Shown in pieces: positions 36,897 to 45,536 of a DNA stretch of 64,000 bases (its first letter is position 1; each line of letters starts with the position of its first letter). The position numbers and the translations under genes are program-made. A model generated the notes under the pieces. The model was not told where the DNA came from. It saw only the letters and a program-made list of their open reading frames with translations, and did not search any database. The stretch is from positions 35,637 to 99,636 of the forward strand of contig JABLXQ010000020.1 of assembly GCA_013178375.1 (NCBI GenBank), read 5' to 3'. This stretch comes from Gammaproteobacteria bacterium. GTDB lineage: Bacteria > Pseudomonadota > Gammaproteobacteria > Pseudomonadales > Ketobacteraceae.

Positions 36897-36997
36897 GTCC
36901 GATTTGGCCTTTGAATTGTCCGTTTGGCTAGTTTTGGCTATAAATGCGGCGGGATGGCCACCGGCTGGCAATACCAGCGCGGCGGCCTGAAGCAGGC

Positions 36998-37735
36998 TCA
37001 GAACACGTAGTTCAGGCCGAACAGGGTTTTGCGGTCGGAGTTCTTGATGCCCGGCGGGACTTCGTCGGTGTGCTTGATTTCGTAGGACACCGAGCCCCAC
37101 AGGCTGCCGTTGATTTTGACTTTGAGACGGGACAGGGATTTGGTGATGGTTTTTTCCTCACCGATCTCCGTGCTGAAATCCTCGTCGAAGACGGCATTGT
37201 TGTTGATGGTCCAGACATACTGGGCACCGATGCGCACCATCGCCTCCTCTTCCTCCAGTCCGGTCTCCTCAAACTCGCTGTAGCGATAGCCAGGACCAAT
37301 GTCGGCCTTGAGCTTGTGATGCTCGGTTTCAATCAGTTGACGGCCATAACCGAAAGACACGGACGTCTCGAAGGCGTAACCGCTGAACCGGTCGTCAGTA
37401 TGTTCCAGCAGGCCGAACAGGAAGGATTTGTCCGTGACCTTGTAATCCGCCTTGGCCGAAGCGAAATATTTTTCCGCGGTCCGCGTCTCGTCGCCTTCGT
37501 CATCCTCGGCGGTTTCGTTGTCGCCTTCGAGCTTGTAGGTGTTGCGCCAGAACTCGCCATCACGCTCGGCCTTGGACTTGCCACTGAAACTGGTGGCGTT
37601 GCTGTTACCGGAACTTTGCGAATAATTGAGCGTGACTTCACCGCCCCAGAGCTTGTCTGCGGGAGCTTCTTCTGCCAGCAAGGCTGTTGAACTCACGGCG
37701 GTCATCAGAACCGCCAATTGAAAAGCCTGTTTCAT
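36998..37735 (-). CDS. DUF481-family outer-membrane protein (YdiY-like)
   Basis: 245 aa with a cleavable signal peptide ending near STALLAEE. Alternating beta strands follow, with a C-terminal VF ending (last residue Phe), the beta-barrel assembly signal. Strand text such as WGGEVTLNYSQSSGNSNATSF at the N-terminus is DUF481-like. Function is unknown; E. coli YdiY is acid-inducible. It lies downstream of the ompA-like gene, separated by an intrinsic terminator, so it is probably expressed independently or by read-through. Confidence 0.85.
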   Translation of the reverse strand: MKQAFQLAVLMTAVSSTALLAEEAPADKLWGGEVTLNYSQSSGNSNATSFSGKSKAERDGEFWRNTYKLEGDNETAEDDEGDETRTAEKYFASAKADYKVTDKSFLFGLLEHTDDRFSGYAFETSVSFGYGRQLIETEHHKLKADIGPGYRYSEFEETGLEEEEAMVRIGAQYVWTINNNAVFDEDFSTEIGEEKTITKSLSRLKVKINGSLWGSVSYEIKHTDEVPPGIKNSDRKTLFGLNYVF

Positions 37736-37750
37736 TTTTTTCCCTCCCTG

Positions 37751-37793
37751 AAAAAAAGAAAAACCCTGCCGACGGGAGTACGCCGGCAGGGTT
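37751..37793 (-). terminator. Intrinsic terminator after the ompA-like gene
   Basis: 10-bp stem AACCCTGCCG/CGGCAGGGTT with a 12-nt loop. On the minus strand the T-tract is interrupted by one C (TTTTTCTTTTTTT). Confidence 0.92.
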
Positions 37794-37806
37794 CGATCAC
37801 AGATTA

Positions 37807-38907
37807 TTACTCTTTGTAGCTGGCAGAGATGACCGCTACCACGCGACGGTTCTGCTCGCGACCAGCGGCAGTGTCGTTGGTGGCGATAGGCTTCTCTTCG
37901 CCGTAACCGATCGGGCTGATGCGGTTTGCGTTGATGCCGTAACGGGTAACCAGTGCGCCCTTCACGGATTCAGCGCGGCGCTGCGACAGCTGCCTGTTGA
38001 AGTCGTTGGAACCCTGCGCATCGGTGTGGCCTTCGATGTTGATGGCAATCGCCGGGTATTTCACCAGGAAGTCAGCCAGACGCTTGATTTCAGACTGGTA
38101 CTGCTCGGCAATGTCGGCAGAGTTGGTGGGGAACTGGATCTGCAGCTCGACGCTTTCTTTCTTGAAGCGGCAGCCGGTTTCGTCAACTGCAGTACCGGCA
38201 GGAGTGCCAGGGCAGGCATCCTTGCTGTCAACAACGCCATCTGCATCGGAATCCAGTTCGCAACCGGTGGCATCCACTTTCACGCCAGCGGCAGTGCCGG
38301 GGCACTTGTCATTCGGGTCAATAACGCCGTCACCATCGCTGTCGAGCGGTGCAGCCGCAACCACTGCAGCCGGAGCAGCCTTGGGCTCTTCCTTCTTGCC
38401 GCCGAAAGCGTAGGCAACACCTACATTCACCAGGCCGTCATCCAGATCGTCGTCCGTGCTGTGGGACGCAATCAGCTCGCCGTTCATGGAGAAGTTGTTG
38501 GTGAAGTAGTAGCGCACACCGCCACCCAGGTTCAGCTGGGTATCGTTGTCGTCTTCATATTCGCCGTTGCCGGCACCCATGATTGCATAGGGCTGCAGGC
38601 GGGCTGCAGGGTTGAAGTAGTACAGCATGTTCAGGCCGTATTTCATGAAGTCGCGCTGGCCATCGGATTCACCACGAACGTCGGTGTACTCGGTGCCGGT
38701 TTCGTTGTAATAAACGCTGGCAGCCCAGTTCGGGGTCAGGCGGTAGGCGAAATCAATACCATAGGTTACGGCTTCGTTCAGACCGCGCTCGGAATCCGGA
38801 ACGGTGTAACCAACAGAAGGATTGATGGAAATCTGGCCGACCTTGCTGTCTGCCAGTACAGGGGACGCCAGCAACATCAGGCTGAGGGGAAGCATTGCGC
38901 GTTTCAT
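37807..38907 (-). CDS. OmpA/OprF-family outer-membrane porin with TSP3 repeats
   Basis: 366 aa. A signal peptide (…LMLLASPVLA) precedes an eight-strand N-terminal barrel to about residue 175. An Ala/Pro linker (PKAAPAAVVAAAP) leads to two TSP3 calcium-binding repeats (DSDGDGVIDPNDKCPGT and DSDADGVVDSKDACPGT). The C-terminal OmpA peptidoglycan-binding domain has NIEGHTDAQGS and QRRAESV. It tethers the outer membrane to the cell wall. The Shine-Dalgarno AAGGAGA is strong, consistent with abundant expression. Confidence 0.94.
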   Translation of the reverse strand: MKRAMLPLSLMLLASPVLADSKVGQISINPSVGYTVPDSERGLNEAVTYGIDFAYRLTPNWAASVYYNETGTEYTDVRGESDGQRDFMKYGLNMLYYFNPAARLQPYAIMGAGNGEYEDDNDTQLNLGGGVRYYFTNNFSMNGELIASHSTDDDLDDGLVNVGVAYAFGGKKEEPKAAPAAVVAAAPLDSDGDGVIDPNDKCPGTAAGVKVDATGCELDSDADGVVDSKDACPGTPAGTAVDETGCRFKKESVELQIQFPTNSADIAEQYQSEIKRLADFLVKYPAIAINIEGHTDAQGSNDFNRQLSQRRAESVKGALVTRYGINANRISPIGYGEEKPIATNDTAAGREQNRRVVAVISASYKE

Positions 38908-38980
38908 GTCTTTCTCCTTGGTTTCCTATCGGTGACGCGCATACTAACCAGCTTTTCCTGATTTCTCTACCCAAAAAATC

Positions 38981-39010
38981 AAAAAAGGCCGGGGTTTTCA
39001 GCCCCCGGCC
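38981..39010 (-). terminator. Intrinsic terminator after the dehydratase-like gene
   Basis: GGCCGGGG/CCCCGGCC (38987-38994 with 39003-39010). On the minus strand it runs into TTTTTTGATTTTTT. Confidence 0.92.
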
Positions 39011-39039
39011 CTTGATTCTGCACGTTATGGATTACGCCA

Positions 39040-40557
39040 TCAGTCGCCAACCTGGACGATTCCAGCCAGCTTTTTGGCATACCATTTTTTCTGCTCGACA
39101 TTCATGCCACGCAGAATCTGGATGCGCTGGGCCTGGGGTGAACCGGCTCCGTGCATGGACTCGGTCAGATAACCCACGGCATTGCGGCCCAGTGTCATGT
39201 TTTCTATCAGCCGCAACATTTTGACACGATCTTCCACGCTGATATCGGCACGGCCCTTGAAGTATTTCTTCAGCAATTCGCCGGTTTCATCGGCGTCGAA
39301 ATCCTGCTCCGACGGCAAGGTCACCATCAAACCGCCCGCCAGATCCTGCGCCAGACGGGATATTTCATAGGGAAAACGGGTGACGTTGTGCTTGCAGACG
39401 TTGGCGAGCATGCCGTCGTTGATCCAGGCGCCAGACGGCAGCGGTGTGGCTTCGTGTGCAGACGCAATACTGGACGAATAAATGGTTTCGTTCAGATGGG
39501 TCATTTCCACCAGTTTGTCGCGGATGTGGGACACTTTTTCCAGGCCGTTGTATTCGGCAATGGTGGCAGCGGCACCTACCATGACATCGCCCAGACCCGT
39601 TTTGCAAACATAGCTGGCGCGGTGGTAGTTGGTGAAACGTTCCACCATGGGCGCGGCGAATTCGTATTCACCGTCCATGAAAACGTGATCCCAGGGAATG
39701 AAAACATTGTCGAATACGGCCAGCACTTCCTGACCGGCGAATTGCGCGTTGCCTTTATCGACCAGACCCGGTTCCATTGAGCGGGTGTCGCAGGATTGGC
39801 GTCCATATATGTACGTGAGACCCTCGGCATCCAGCGGCACCACGCCGATGACAGCGAAATCCTTGTCCTTCTCGCTCAGGCGCATGGTGGGCAGCACCAT
39901 CATCCAGTGCGAGTTGAGGCCGCCGGTCATGTGCGCCTTTGCGCCGGTGACGAACAGGCCGCGCTCGTTGCGGGCGGTGACGTGCATGAACAGATCTTTA
40001 TCCGCCTGCTCGTGCGGCGCCAGACTGCGGTCGCCTTTCGGGTCGGTCATGCCGGCCGCGATGATCTGGTTGTGGTTCTGGAGCTTTTCCAGGAACGCGA
40101 GAAAACGTTGGTGATACTGGGTGCCGTGAGCCTGATCCATGTCATAGGTGATGGAGTGCATCACGCTGATGGCGTCGAGGCCGGCGCAACGCTGAAAACA
40201 GGTGCCGGTAAGCTGGCCCAGTTTGCGCTGCATGCGGTTTTTCAGCACCAGATCCTGGGGGCTGTGGGGGATATGCAGGAAGCGGTTGATGCTGTTGCCG
40301 GTGAGATGGCTTTTGGCGCCGGCCAGTTCCGGTTCGCGCTGGGCCAGATCGTAGGTTTCCTTCAGCGCGTTGATCGATGGGCGGATCATCGGGTGGTCGG
40401 TGGGTTCGTCGATGCGCTCGCCGAACAGATATACGTCCAGGTTGCGATTGCGCAGGCTGTTGACGTAGTCGTCGCCGCTGACAATCGGTTTGAATCCGGC
40501 CCAGCGTTCGTCGGCGGTGGGTTGTGCCCGCAGGGGCTGGTTCAGCATCTCGTTCAT
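39040..40557 (-). CDS. 4-hydroxybutyryl-CoA dehydratase / 4-HPA 3-hydroxylase family flavoprotein
   Basis: 505 aa from the ATG at 40557. The four [4Fe-4S] ligands of the clostridial dehydratase have counterparts: C120 and C124 (TCFQRCAG), H312 and C318 (NYHRASYVCK). The His-Cys spacing is one residue shorter than I recall for the clostridial enzyme. The rest follows the acyl-CoA-dehydrogenase-like fold. Flavin hydroxylases of the family lack these ligands, so a dehydratase/isomerase is the better call. Substrate is probably a 4-hydroxyacyl- or vinylacetyl-type CoA. The operator TGACCTTTTGGTCA lies 102 bp upstream. Confidence 0.8.
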   Translation of the reverse strand: MNEMLNQPLRAQPTADERWAGFKPIVSGDDYVNSLRNRNLDVYLFGERIDEPTDHPMIRPSINALKETYDLAQREPELAGAKSHLTGNSINRFLHIPHSPQDLVLKNRMQRKLGQLTGTCFQRCAGLDAISVMHSITYDMDQAHGTQYHQRFLAFLEKLQNHNQIIAAGMTDPKGDRSLAPHEQADKDLFMHVTARNERGLFVTGAKAHMTGGLNSHWMMVLPTMRLSEKDKDFAVIGVVPLDAEGLTYIYGRQSCDTRSMEPGLVDKGNAQFAGQEVLAVFDNVFIPWDHVFMDGEYEFAAPMVERFTNYHRASYVCKTGLGDVMVGAAATIAEYNGLEKVSHIRDKLVEMTHLNETIYSSSIASAHEATPLPSGAWINDGMLANVCKHNVTRFPYEISRLAQDLAGGLMVTLPSEQDFDADETGELLKKYFKGRADISVEDRVKMLRLIENMTLGRNAVGYLTESMHGAGSPQAQRIQILRGMNVEQKKWYAKKLAGIVQVGD

Positions 40558-41056
40558 GGCTCTCTCTTTCCTCTCTGACTCACAACTGCAATGCGTGAAT
40601 TGAAAATCGGACGCGGCGGAAGACAGCCTGTACCCGGGAGGGACAGACGGCGACACGATGACCAAAAGGTCACAAATAGTACCATGACTGGTCGGTGTTG
40701 TCGCCTGAGGCGAGGCCACCGTCTGCAGATGGACAGGCGGGCGAACGGGCGATCAGGCAGGCGGATTTTCACCAGGATGCGCCATTATTGTGAACCTCGA
40801 ATCATGATGGAGCATTCATGCCGGTATTGCCGGCTCACAGACGCATCAACTTGGGGATTCAGGAAAGTTCAAGCGAACCGTACTGGGGCAATATCGGTTT
40901 CCCGCTATGCCCTGCTCGTTGCGGCAGCAAAAAAATCATGAAAAATCAATCGATTGTGATTTAGGCGTCAATTCTGGCAAACGCTTTGCTTTGTTCACGC
41001 TGCAAACACTGAACAAGGTCTGTCGTTCCACTCATTGCATCAGGTGGAGATCCCGC
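40558..41056. promoter_or_regulatory. Divergent 499-bp control region
   Basis: Separates the dehydratase-like gene from the electron-transfer cluster. On the minus strand TACTAT (40677-40682) is a -10 candidate directly before the TGAC box. On the plus side it holds a CAATCGATTG palindrome (40947-40956) and a good ribosome site GGTGGAG before 41057. No consensus FNR site (TTGAT-N4-ATCAA) is visible. No ORF with coding character was found. Confidence 0.4.
40659..40672 (-). promoter_or_regulatory. TGAC-N6-GTCA operator candidate, dehydratase-like gene
   Basis: Minus strand TGACCTTTTGGTCA, a perfect TGACC-N4-GGTCA dyad. It is 102 bp before the start codon and just downstream of a TACTAT -10 candidate, a position suited to repression. 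Confidence 0.65.
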
Positions 41057-43060
41057 ATGCATGCGGTTGCAGAATCGCCGGAAAAAATCTTTGATCCTTT
41101 GCAGGACAATAGCTGCTGGGCCGATCCCATCATCATTGTGGGTACCGGACCGGTCGGCATCCGCTGTGCCGAGGAACTGCTGTCACGCGGTTATCGCGGC
41201 CGCATCGTCATGTTTGGTGACGAGCCCTGGCAACCCTACAACCGCATCAAGCTGTCGTCACTGCTGGCCGGCGACATCGGTATCGATGCCATCGCCAACA
41301 ATGTCCGCTTCATGGCTGGGGAGCGTCTGGTGCAGCACCTGTGCTGCGCCGTAAAGGCCGTGTTGCCCGACGATAAAACGGTGCTCGACGCCAGCGGCAA
41401 GCTTCATCGCTATGAAAAACTGATTCTGGCGGTGGGATCACGGGCGCACATACCTGATGTCAGTGGCGTGGACAAGGCCGGCGTGTACACCTTTCGTGAT
41501 TTGCGCGATACCGAGCACCTGGCGGCACGCACGGCGCGCTGCCGGCAGGTAGTGGTGGTGGGTGGCGGCCTACTGGGGCTGGAAGCCGCCCGTGCGCTGC
41601 AACGGGGGCACGCGGAAGTGACGCTGGTGCAGCAGGCTCCACGTCTGCTAAACCGGCAACTGGACGACAATGGAGCTGACCTGCTGCAACAGAGGGTGGA
41701 GGCTCTTGGCATCAAGGTGCGCACTGGGTCTGGTCTAGGCGCCATTCTGGGGGGCAGCCGGGTAACGGCTGTGCGCCTGCGCGACAGCACCGAGCTGCCC
41801 TGCGACACCGTACTGCTGGCGACCGGCATCCGGCCCAACGTGGAACTGGCCCGGAGGGCCTGGATCAAGGTACGTCACGGAATTCAGGTGGACGATCAGC
41901 TGCGCACGTCCGCCGCCGACGTTTATGCGATTGGCGAGTGCGCCGAGCACCGTGGCCAGACCTACGGTCTGGTCGCGCCGGGCTATGAGCAGGCCGCCGT
42001 GCTGGCGGACGTGCTCGCCGGGGGTAGCGCCCGGTATCTGGGCTCCCTTAATCTGGCCCAGCTCAAGGTGGTTGGCGAACCGGTGTTCAGCCTGGGTGAA
42101 GCGGCCGATCCGCCCAATGAACTCCGGCAGCGGGCGATTACCTTCCGCGATTCCCAGCAGGCGGTTTACCGCAAGGTCGTTCTACAAAAGGGTTGTTTTG
42201 TTGCGGCGCTGGCAGTAGGCGAATTGCCGGAATCGCGGCGCCTGCAGGAGGCGGTACAGAGCCAGCGCCGCCTGCATTGGTGGGAGGAGTTGCGCTTTCG
42301 CCGCACCGGCCGGTTCTGGCCCGAAGGCAGCGAGGCAGACGTAAGCCGGTGGCCCGCTGGCGCCACCGTGTGTCAGTGCATGGGCGTGACCCGAGGCCGG
42401 CTGAGCGACGCTCTGGAACAGGGCTGCCTGTCTGCCGAGGCGCTGTCAGCTCGCACCGGCGCGGGCACGGTCTGCGGCAGTTGTAAACCCCTGCTGCGTG
42501 ATCTGGCGGGCACCGCCGGACCTGCCACTGTCGAGCCGGGCGCTCTGCCTCTTTGGCTCAGTGGCGCCCTCGGCACCCTGTTTTTCCTGGCCTGGCTGCT
42601 GTTGCCCGCCGCCCGGGTACCTGACAGCGTGCAGACCGGGTTTTCGCTGGCATCGGTGTGGAATGACGGCTTGGCCAAACAGATCAGCGGCTTCACCCTG
42701 CTGGGGTTGACCCTGATCGGCCTGCTGATGAGCCTGCGCAAGCGGTTGCCCGGCATTCAGTGGGGAACCTTTTCCGCCTGGCGCCTGCTGCATGTACTGC
42801 TCGGCGCGTTCTGCCTGCTGCTGCTGGCCCTGCACACCGGCCTGAACCTGGGCGCCAACCTGAATCTGTTCCTTGCCCTGAATTTCCTCGCCCTGGCCCT
42901 GCTGGGCGCCGTTACCAGCCTGGCGATCGGCCAGGAACACAGCCTGCGTCCGGCCACCAGCCGCCGGCTGCGGACCCTGCTGGTCTGGAGCCACATTCTG
43001 GCGGCCTGGCCATTCCCCGCGCTGCTCGGGTTCCACGTGCTGACGGTTTACTACTTCTGA
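41057..43060 (+). CDS. NirB-like FAD/NAD reductase fused to a [2Fe-2S] BFD domain and a haem-b membrane domain
   Basis: 667 aa from the ATG at 41057 (Shine-Dalgarno GGTGGAG). Residues 24-325 are a pyridine-nucleotide-disulfide oxidoreductase with GTGPVG and VVVGGGLLGLEAA, plus ATGIRPN and GECAEH. Residues 437-485 are a BFD-like [2Fe-2S] site with C439-x-C441 and C473-x2-C476. About five membrane helices follow (500-662). They contain His at 579, 593, 646 and 660, able to ligate b haem. A soluble nitrite-reductase-type N-terminus tied to a cytochrome-b-like membrane domain would move NAD(P)H electrons to a quinone or periplasmic partner. It heads a five-gene redox cluster. Confidence 0.82.
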   Translation: MHAVAESPEKIFDPLQDNSCWADPIIIVGTGPVGIRCAEELLSRGYRGRIVMFGDEPWQPYNRIKLSSLLAGDIGIDAIANNVRFMAGERLVQHLCCAVKAVLPDDKTVLDASGKLHRYEKLILAVGSRAHIPDVSGVDKAGVYTFRDLRDTEHLAARTARCRQVVVVGGGLLGLEAARALQRGHAEVTLVQQAPRLLNRQLDDNGADLLQQRVEALGIKVRTGSGLGAILGGSRVTAVRLRDSTELPCDTVLLATGIRPNVELARRAWIKVRHGIQVDDQLRTSAADVYAIGECAEHRGQTYGLVAPGYEQAAVLADVLAGGSARYLGSLNLAQLKVVGEPVFSLGEAADPPNELRQRAITFRDSQQAVYRKVVLQKGCFVAALAVGELPESRRLQEAVQSQRRLHWWEELRFRRTGRFWPEGSEADVSRWPAGATVCQCMGVTRGRLSDALEQGCLSAEALSARTGAGTVCGSCKPLLRDLAGTAGPATVEPGALPLWLSGALGTLFFLAWLLLPAARVPDSVQTGFSLASVWNDGLAKQISGFTLLGLTLIGLLMSLRKRLPGIQWGTFSAWRLLHVLLGAFCLLLLALHTGLNLGANLNLFLALNFLALALLGAVTSLAIGQEHSLRPATSRRLRTLLVWSHILAAWPFPALLGFHVLTVYYF

Positions 43061-43068
43061 GGGTGGTC

Positions 43069-44469
43069 ATGGGTAAGAAAACGGTGTGGATAGTGTGGAT
43101 GCTGGGAGTGCTGCTGCTGAGCGTCTACTACAGCTTCCGCCTGTTCGCCAGCGACGATCAGGAGGCGTTCCTGATCGGTCCCGCCACTCATGGCCACCAC
43201 CAGATCGAACTGGCCTGCGGCAGCTGTCATACCAGCCCGTTTGGCGGCGGCGAGGTGCTGCAGAGCGCCTGTGTCGATTGCCACGGCGACGAGCTGCGGG
43301 CGGCCGATGATTCCCACCCCAAGGCCAAGTTCACCGATCCCCGCAATGCAGATCGCCTGCAGCAACTGGATGCGCGCCAGTGCGTAACCTGTCATCGCGA
43401 GCACCAGTTAGAACAGACCGGCACCATGGGCGTGACCCTGCCACAGGATTACTGCTTTCTGTGTCACCAGGACATCGCCCAGGACCGGCCCAGCCATCAG
43501 GGCATGGCGTTCGATACCTGCGCCAGCGCCGGTTGCCACAACTACCACGACAACCAGGCGCTGTATGAGGATTTCCTGATCAAGAGCGCCGGTGAACCTG
43601 CCCTCAAGACCATTGCCGCCGTCGTGCAGCGTTCCGGGCCGGCGTTGAAACATCCCCATCATGTGCTGGGCAAGGCCTTGGCCGCAGCGGACGCAGATGG
43701 CAGCGCCACCGGGGATTCCATCCTCACGGACTGGCTCGGCTCGGCGCATGCCCGGGCCGGCGTGAACTGCAGCGGTTGCCACGCCGCTAGCCCTGCAGCG
43801 ACGGAACCGCAAACCGCGCCCATCCCCTGGACCGATTCGCCCACCATTGCCACCTGCCAGGGCTGTCACGCGGCAGAGACCGACACCTTCTACCAGGGCA
43901 AACACGGCATGCGCCTGGCACCAGGCCTGTCGCGCACACTTCCGCCCATGACACCGGCCCAGGGCCGGCTGACTTTTAATCCGGACGCCGCTCATCGCGA
44001 ACTCACCTGCGCCAGCTGCCATGCGCCCCACAGCGTCGACCTGCGCCAGGCGGCGGTGGAAAGTTGCCTGAACTGCCATGCCGACGAGCACTCACGGGCC
44101 TTCAAGGAGTCTCCGCATTTCAAGCTCTGGCAGGCGGAACAGGCAGGAACAGCGGCGCCTGGCAGCGGCGTCAGCTGCGCCACCTGCCACCTGCCCCGTG
44201 AAACGCACGCGCCAAATGGCACCCAGCGCGTGCTGGTGAACCATAACCAGAACGCCAACCTGCGGCCCAACGAAAAAATGATTCGCAGCGTCTGCCAGAA
44301 CTGCCACGGCCTGGCGTTTGCGATTGACGCCCTGGCCGACCCGCAGCTGATTCAAACCAACTTCGCCAGTGCGCCCGCGCGCCATATCGAGAGTATCGAT
44401 ATGGCCCTGCGGCGGGACGGGGACAGCGCCGCAGCGGAGACTGAAACACCCAACCATGCCCAACCCTGA
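43069..44469 (+). CDS. Undecahaem c-type cytochrome, membrane-anchored
   Basis: 466 aa with a single N-terminal membrane helix (residues 5-21) and no cleavage site, so periplasmic and anchored. Ten CXXCH sites are present (CGSCH, CVDCH, CVTCH, CFLCH, CSGCH, CQGCH, CASCH, CLNCH, CATCH, CQNCH). One CX4CH (CASAGCH) makes eleven haems. The CX4CH type occurs in c3-like cytochromes. Starts 8 bp after the fused reductase gene with GAGGGTGG ahead. Probably the electron acceptor of that reductase and a conduit to a periplasmic or extracellular substrate. Confidence 0.9.
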   Translation: MGKKTVWIVWMLGVLLLSVYYSFRLFASDDQEAFLIGPATHGHHQIELACGSCHTSPFGGGEVLQSACVDCHGDELRAADDSHPKAKFTDPRNADRLQQLDARQCVTCHREHQLEQTGTMGVTLPQDYCFLCHQDIAQDRPSHQGMAFDTCASAGCHNYHDNQALYEDFLIKSAGEPALKTIAAVVQRSGPALKHPHHVLGKALAAADADGSATGDSILTDWLGSAHARAGVNCSGCHAASPAATEPQTAPIPWTDSPTIATCQGCHAAETDTFYQGKHGMRLAPGLSRTLPPMTPAQGRLTFNPDAAHRELTCASCHAPHSVDLRQAAVESCLNCHADEHSRAFKESPHFKLWQAEQAGTAAPGSGVSCATCHLPRETHAPNGTQRVLVNHNQNANLRPNEKMIRSVCQNCHGLAFAIDALADPQLIQTNFASAPARHIESIDMALRRDGDSAAAETETPNHAQP

Positions 44470-44491
44470 AGACCAGAGAGAGGAAAACACC

Positions 44492-45070
44492 ATGAACATC
44501 AGATCCACCAAAGCCAAAGGCGCCGCACTGACCCTGGCGGCCATCGCCCTCACCGCCTGCACCGATAGCGGCAAGGGCGGCATCAGCCCCCAGGACCTCA
44601 CCGACATGCTGCACCTGGTGATGGAATCCGATCGCGCTGTGTACACCAAGCAGGTCGTAAACCGCCTAGCCAAGGACGAGCAGGTGATCAAAGCCAGCGA
44701 ACACTTCATGGACGAAAAGGCCCTGCCCCTGCCGGCGCAGATGTTCCGTTTCGGCGCCGAAACCGTGGCCGGCAAGACCGACAAATTTTCCTACTCACTG
44801 CAATCCCTCTGGCCGATCAACAAACAGAATGCGCCCCGCACCGACCTGGAAAAAACCGGGCTGAAGTTTGTCGTCGACAACCCCGGCCAGAATTTTTATG
44901 GCGAAGAAACCCTGGGCGACGTCAAGTACTTCACTGCCGTATATGCCGACGTTGCCGTGGCCCCGGTCTGCGCCAGCTGCCACAACGAACACAAGGACAC
45001 CCCGCGCAAGGATTTCAAGATCGGCGATGTCATGGGTGGCGTGGTGATCCGCGTACCGATGGGCTCATGA
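44492..45070 (+). CDS. DUF3365 (Tll0287-like) monohaem lipoprotein
   Basis: 192 aa. Lipobox LTAC with lipidated C23 follows a short positively charged signal. The single c-haem site CASCH lies near the C-terminus in the DUF3365 block (DVKYFTAVYADVAVAPVCASCHNEH, given in part). KDFKIGDVMGGVVIRVP follows. Members of this family are haem-PAS sensors or electron carriers. The Shine-Dalgarno GAGAGAGG precedes. Located between the multihaem cytochrome and a small cytochrome, so it may sense or relay electrons in the same chain. Confidence 0.85.
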   Translation: MNIRSTKAKGAALTLAAIALTACTDSGKGGISPQDLTDMLHLVMESDRAVYTKQVVNRLAKDEQVIKASEHFMDEKALPLPAQMFRFGAETVAGKTDKFSYSLQSLWPINKQNAPRTDLEKTGLKFVVDNPGQNFYGEETLGDVKYFTAVYADVAVAPVCASCHNEHKDTPRKDFKIGDVMGGVVIRVPMGS

Positions 45071-45124
45071 CGCCGCCTGGGTTTTCCAGACCCTGCGTGA
45101 CTTTTCATGACATAGGAGGCCGCG

Positions 45125-45487
45125 ATGACAGCGGACAGCAAACGCCGGCAACGGCACACCCGGCGGCGCCATACAGTGACGGCAGTGGCGCTGGGCCTCG
45201 CACTGAGCGCCTGTGATAAGACAGATCCGGTGTTGGAGCAAGGCAAGGTGGTATGGGACGGCACCTGCAAGGTGTGCCATCTCAACGGCATGGCCGGTGC
45301 GCCGAAGATCGGCGACACCTTCGTCTGGAAAAACCGTATTGCCCAGGGTACCGACGTTCTGGTGAGCCATGCGCTCAACGGATTTGAAGGCAACCAGGGC
45401 ACCATGCCGGCCAGGGGCGGCAATCCCGGCCTGACCGACGCCGAGGTGGCCGCCGCGGTGCAGTACATGGTGTCACAGAGCGAGTGA
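45125..45487 (+). CDS. Small c-type cytochrome lipoprotein (c5-like)
   Basis: 120 aa. Lipobox LSAC puts the lipidated Cys at residue 30 after a basic N-terminus. Haem site CKVCH is at 48-52, and a distal Met is in the TMPARGG loop. Length after processing (~90 aa) fits class I cytochrome c5. Shine-Dalgarno AGGAGG precedes. Likely a periplasmic shuttle within the 41-46 kb redox cluster. Confidence 0.88.
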   Translation: MTADSKRRQRHTRRRHTVTAVALGLALSACDKTDPVLEQGKVVWDGTCKVCHLNGMAGAPKIGDTFVWKNRIAQGTDVLVSHALNGFEGNQGTMPARGGNPGLTDAEVAAAVQYMVSQSE

Positions 45488-45536
45488 ACACCCAGCCCGA
45501 TTCAATCAACCACAACCCCAACGGGAGAACATCACA

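Noticed and set aside
34916..36931. 671-codon plus-strand frame opposite the acyl-CoA dehydrogenase
   Set aside because: It mirrors a well-conserved dehydrogenase on the other strand; composition is that of a shadow frame.
40558..41056. FNR site upstream of the redox cluster
   Set aside because: No TTGAT-N4-ATCAA sequence could be found; the CAATCGATTG palindrome does not match.
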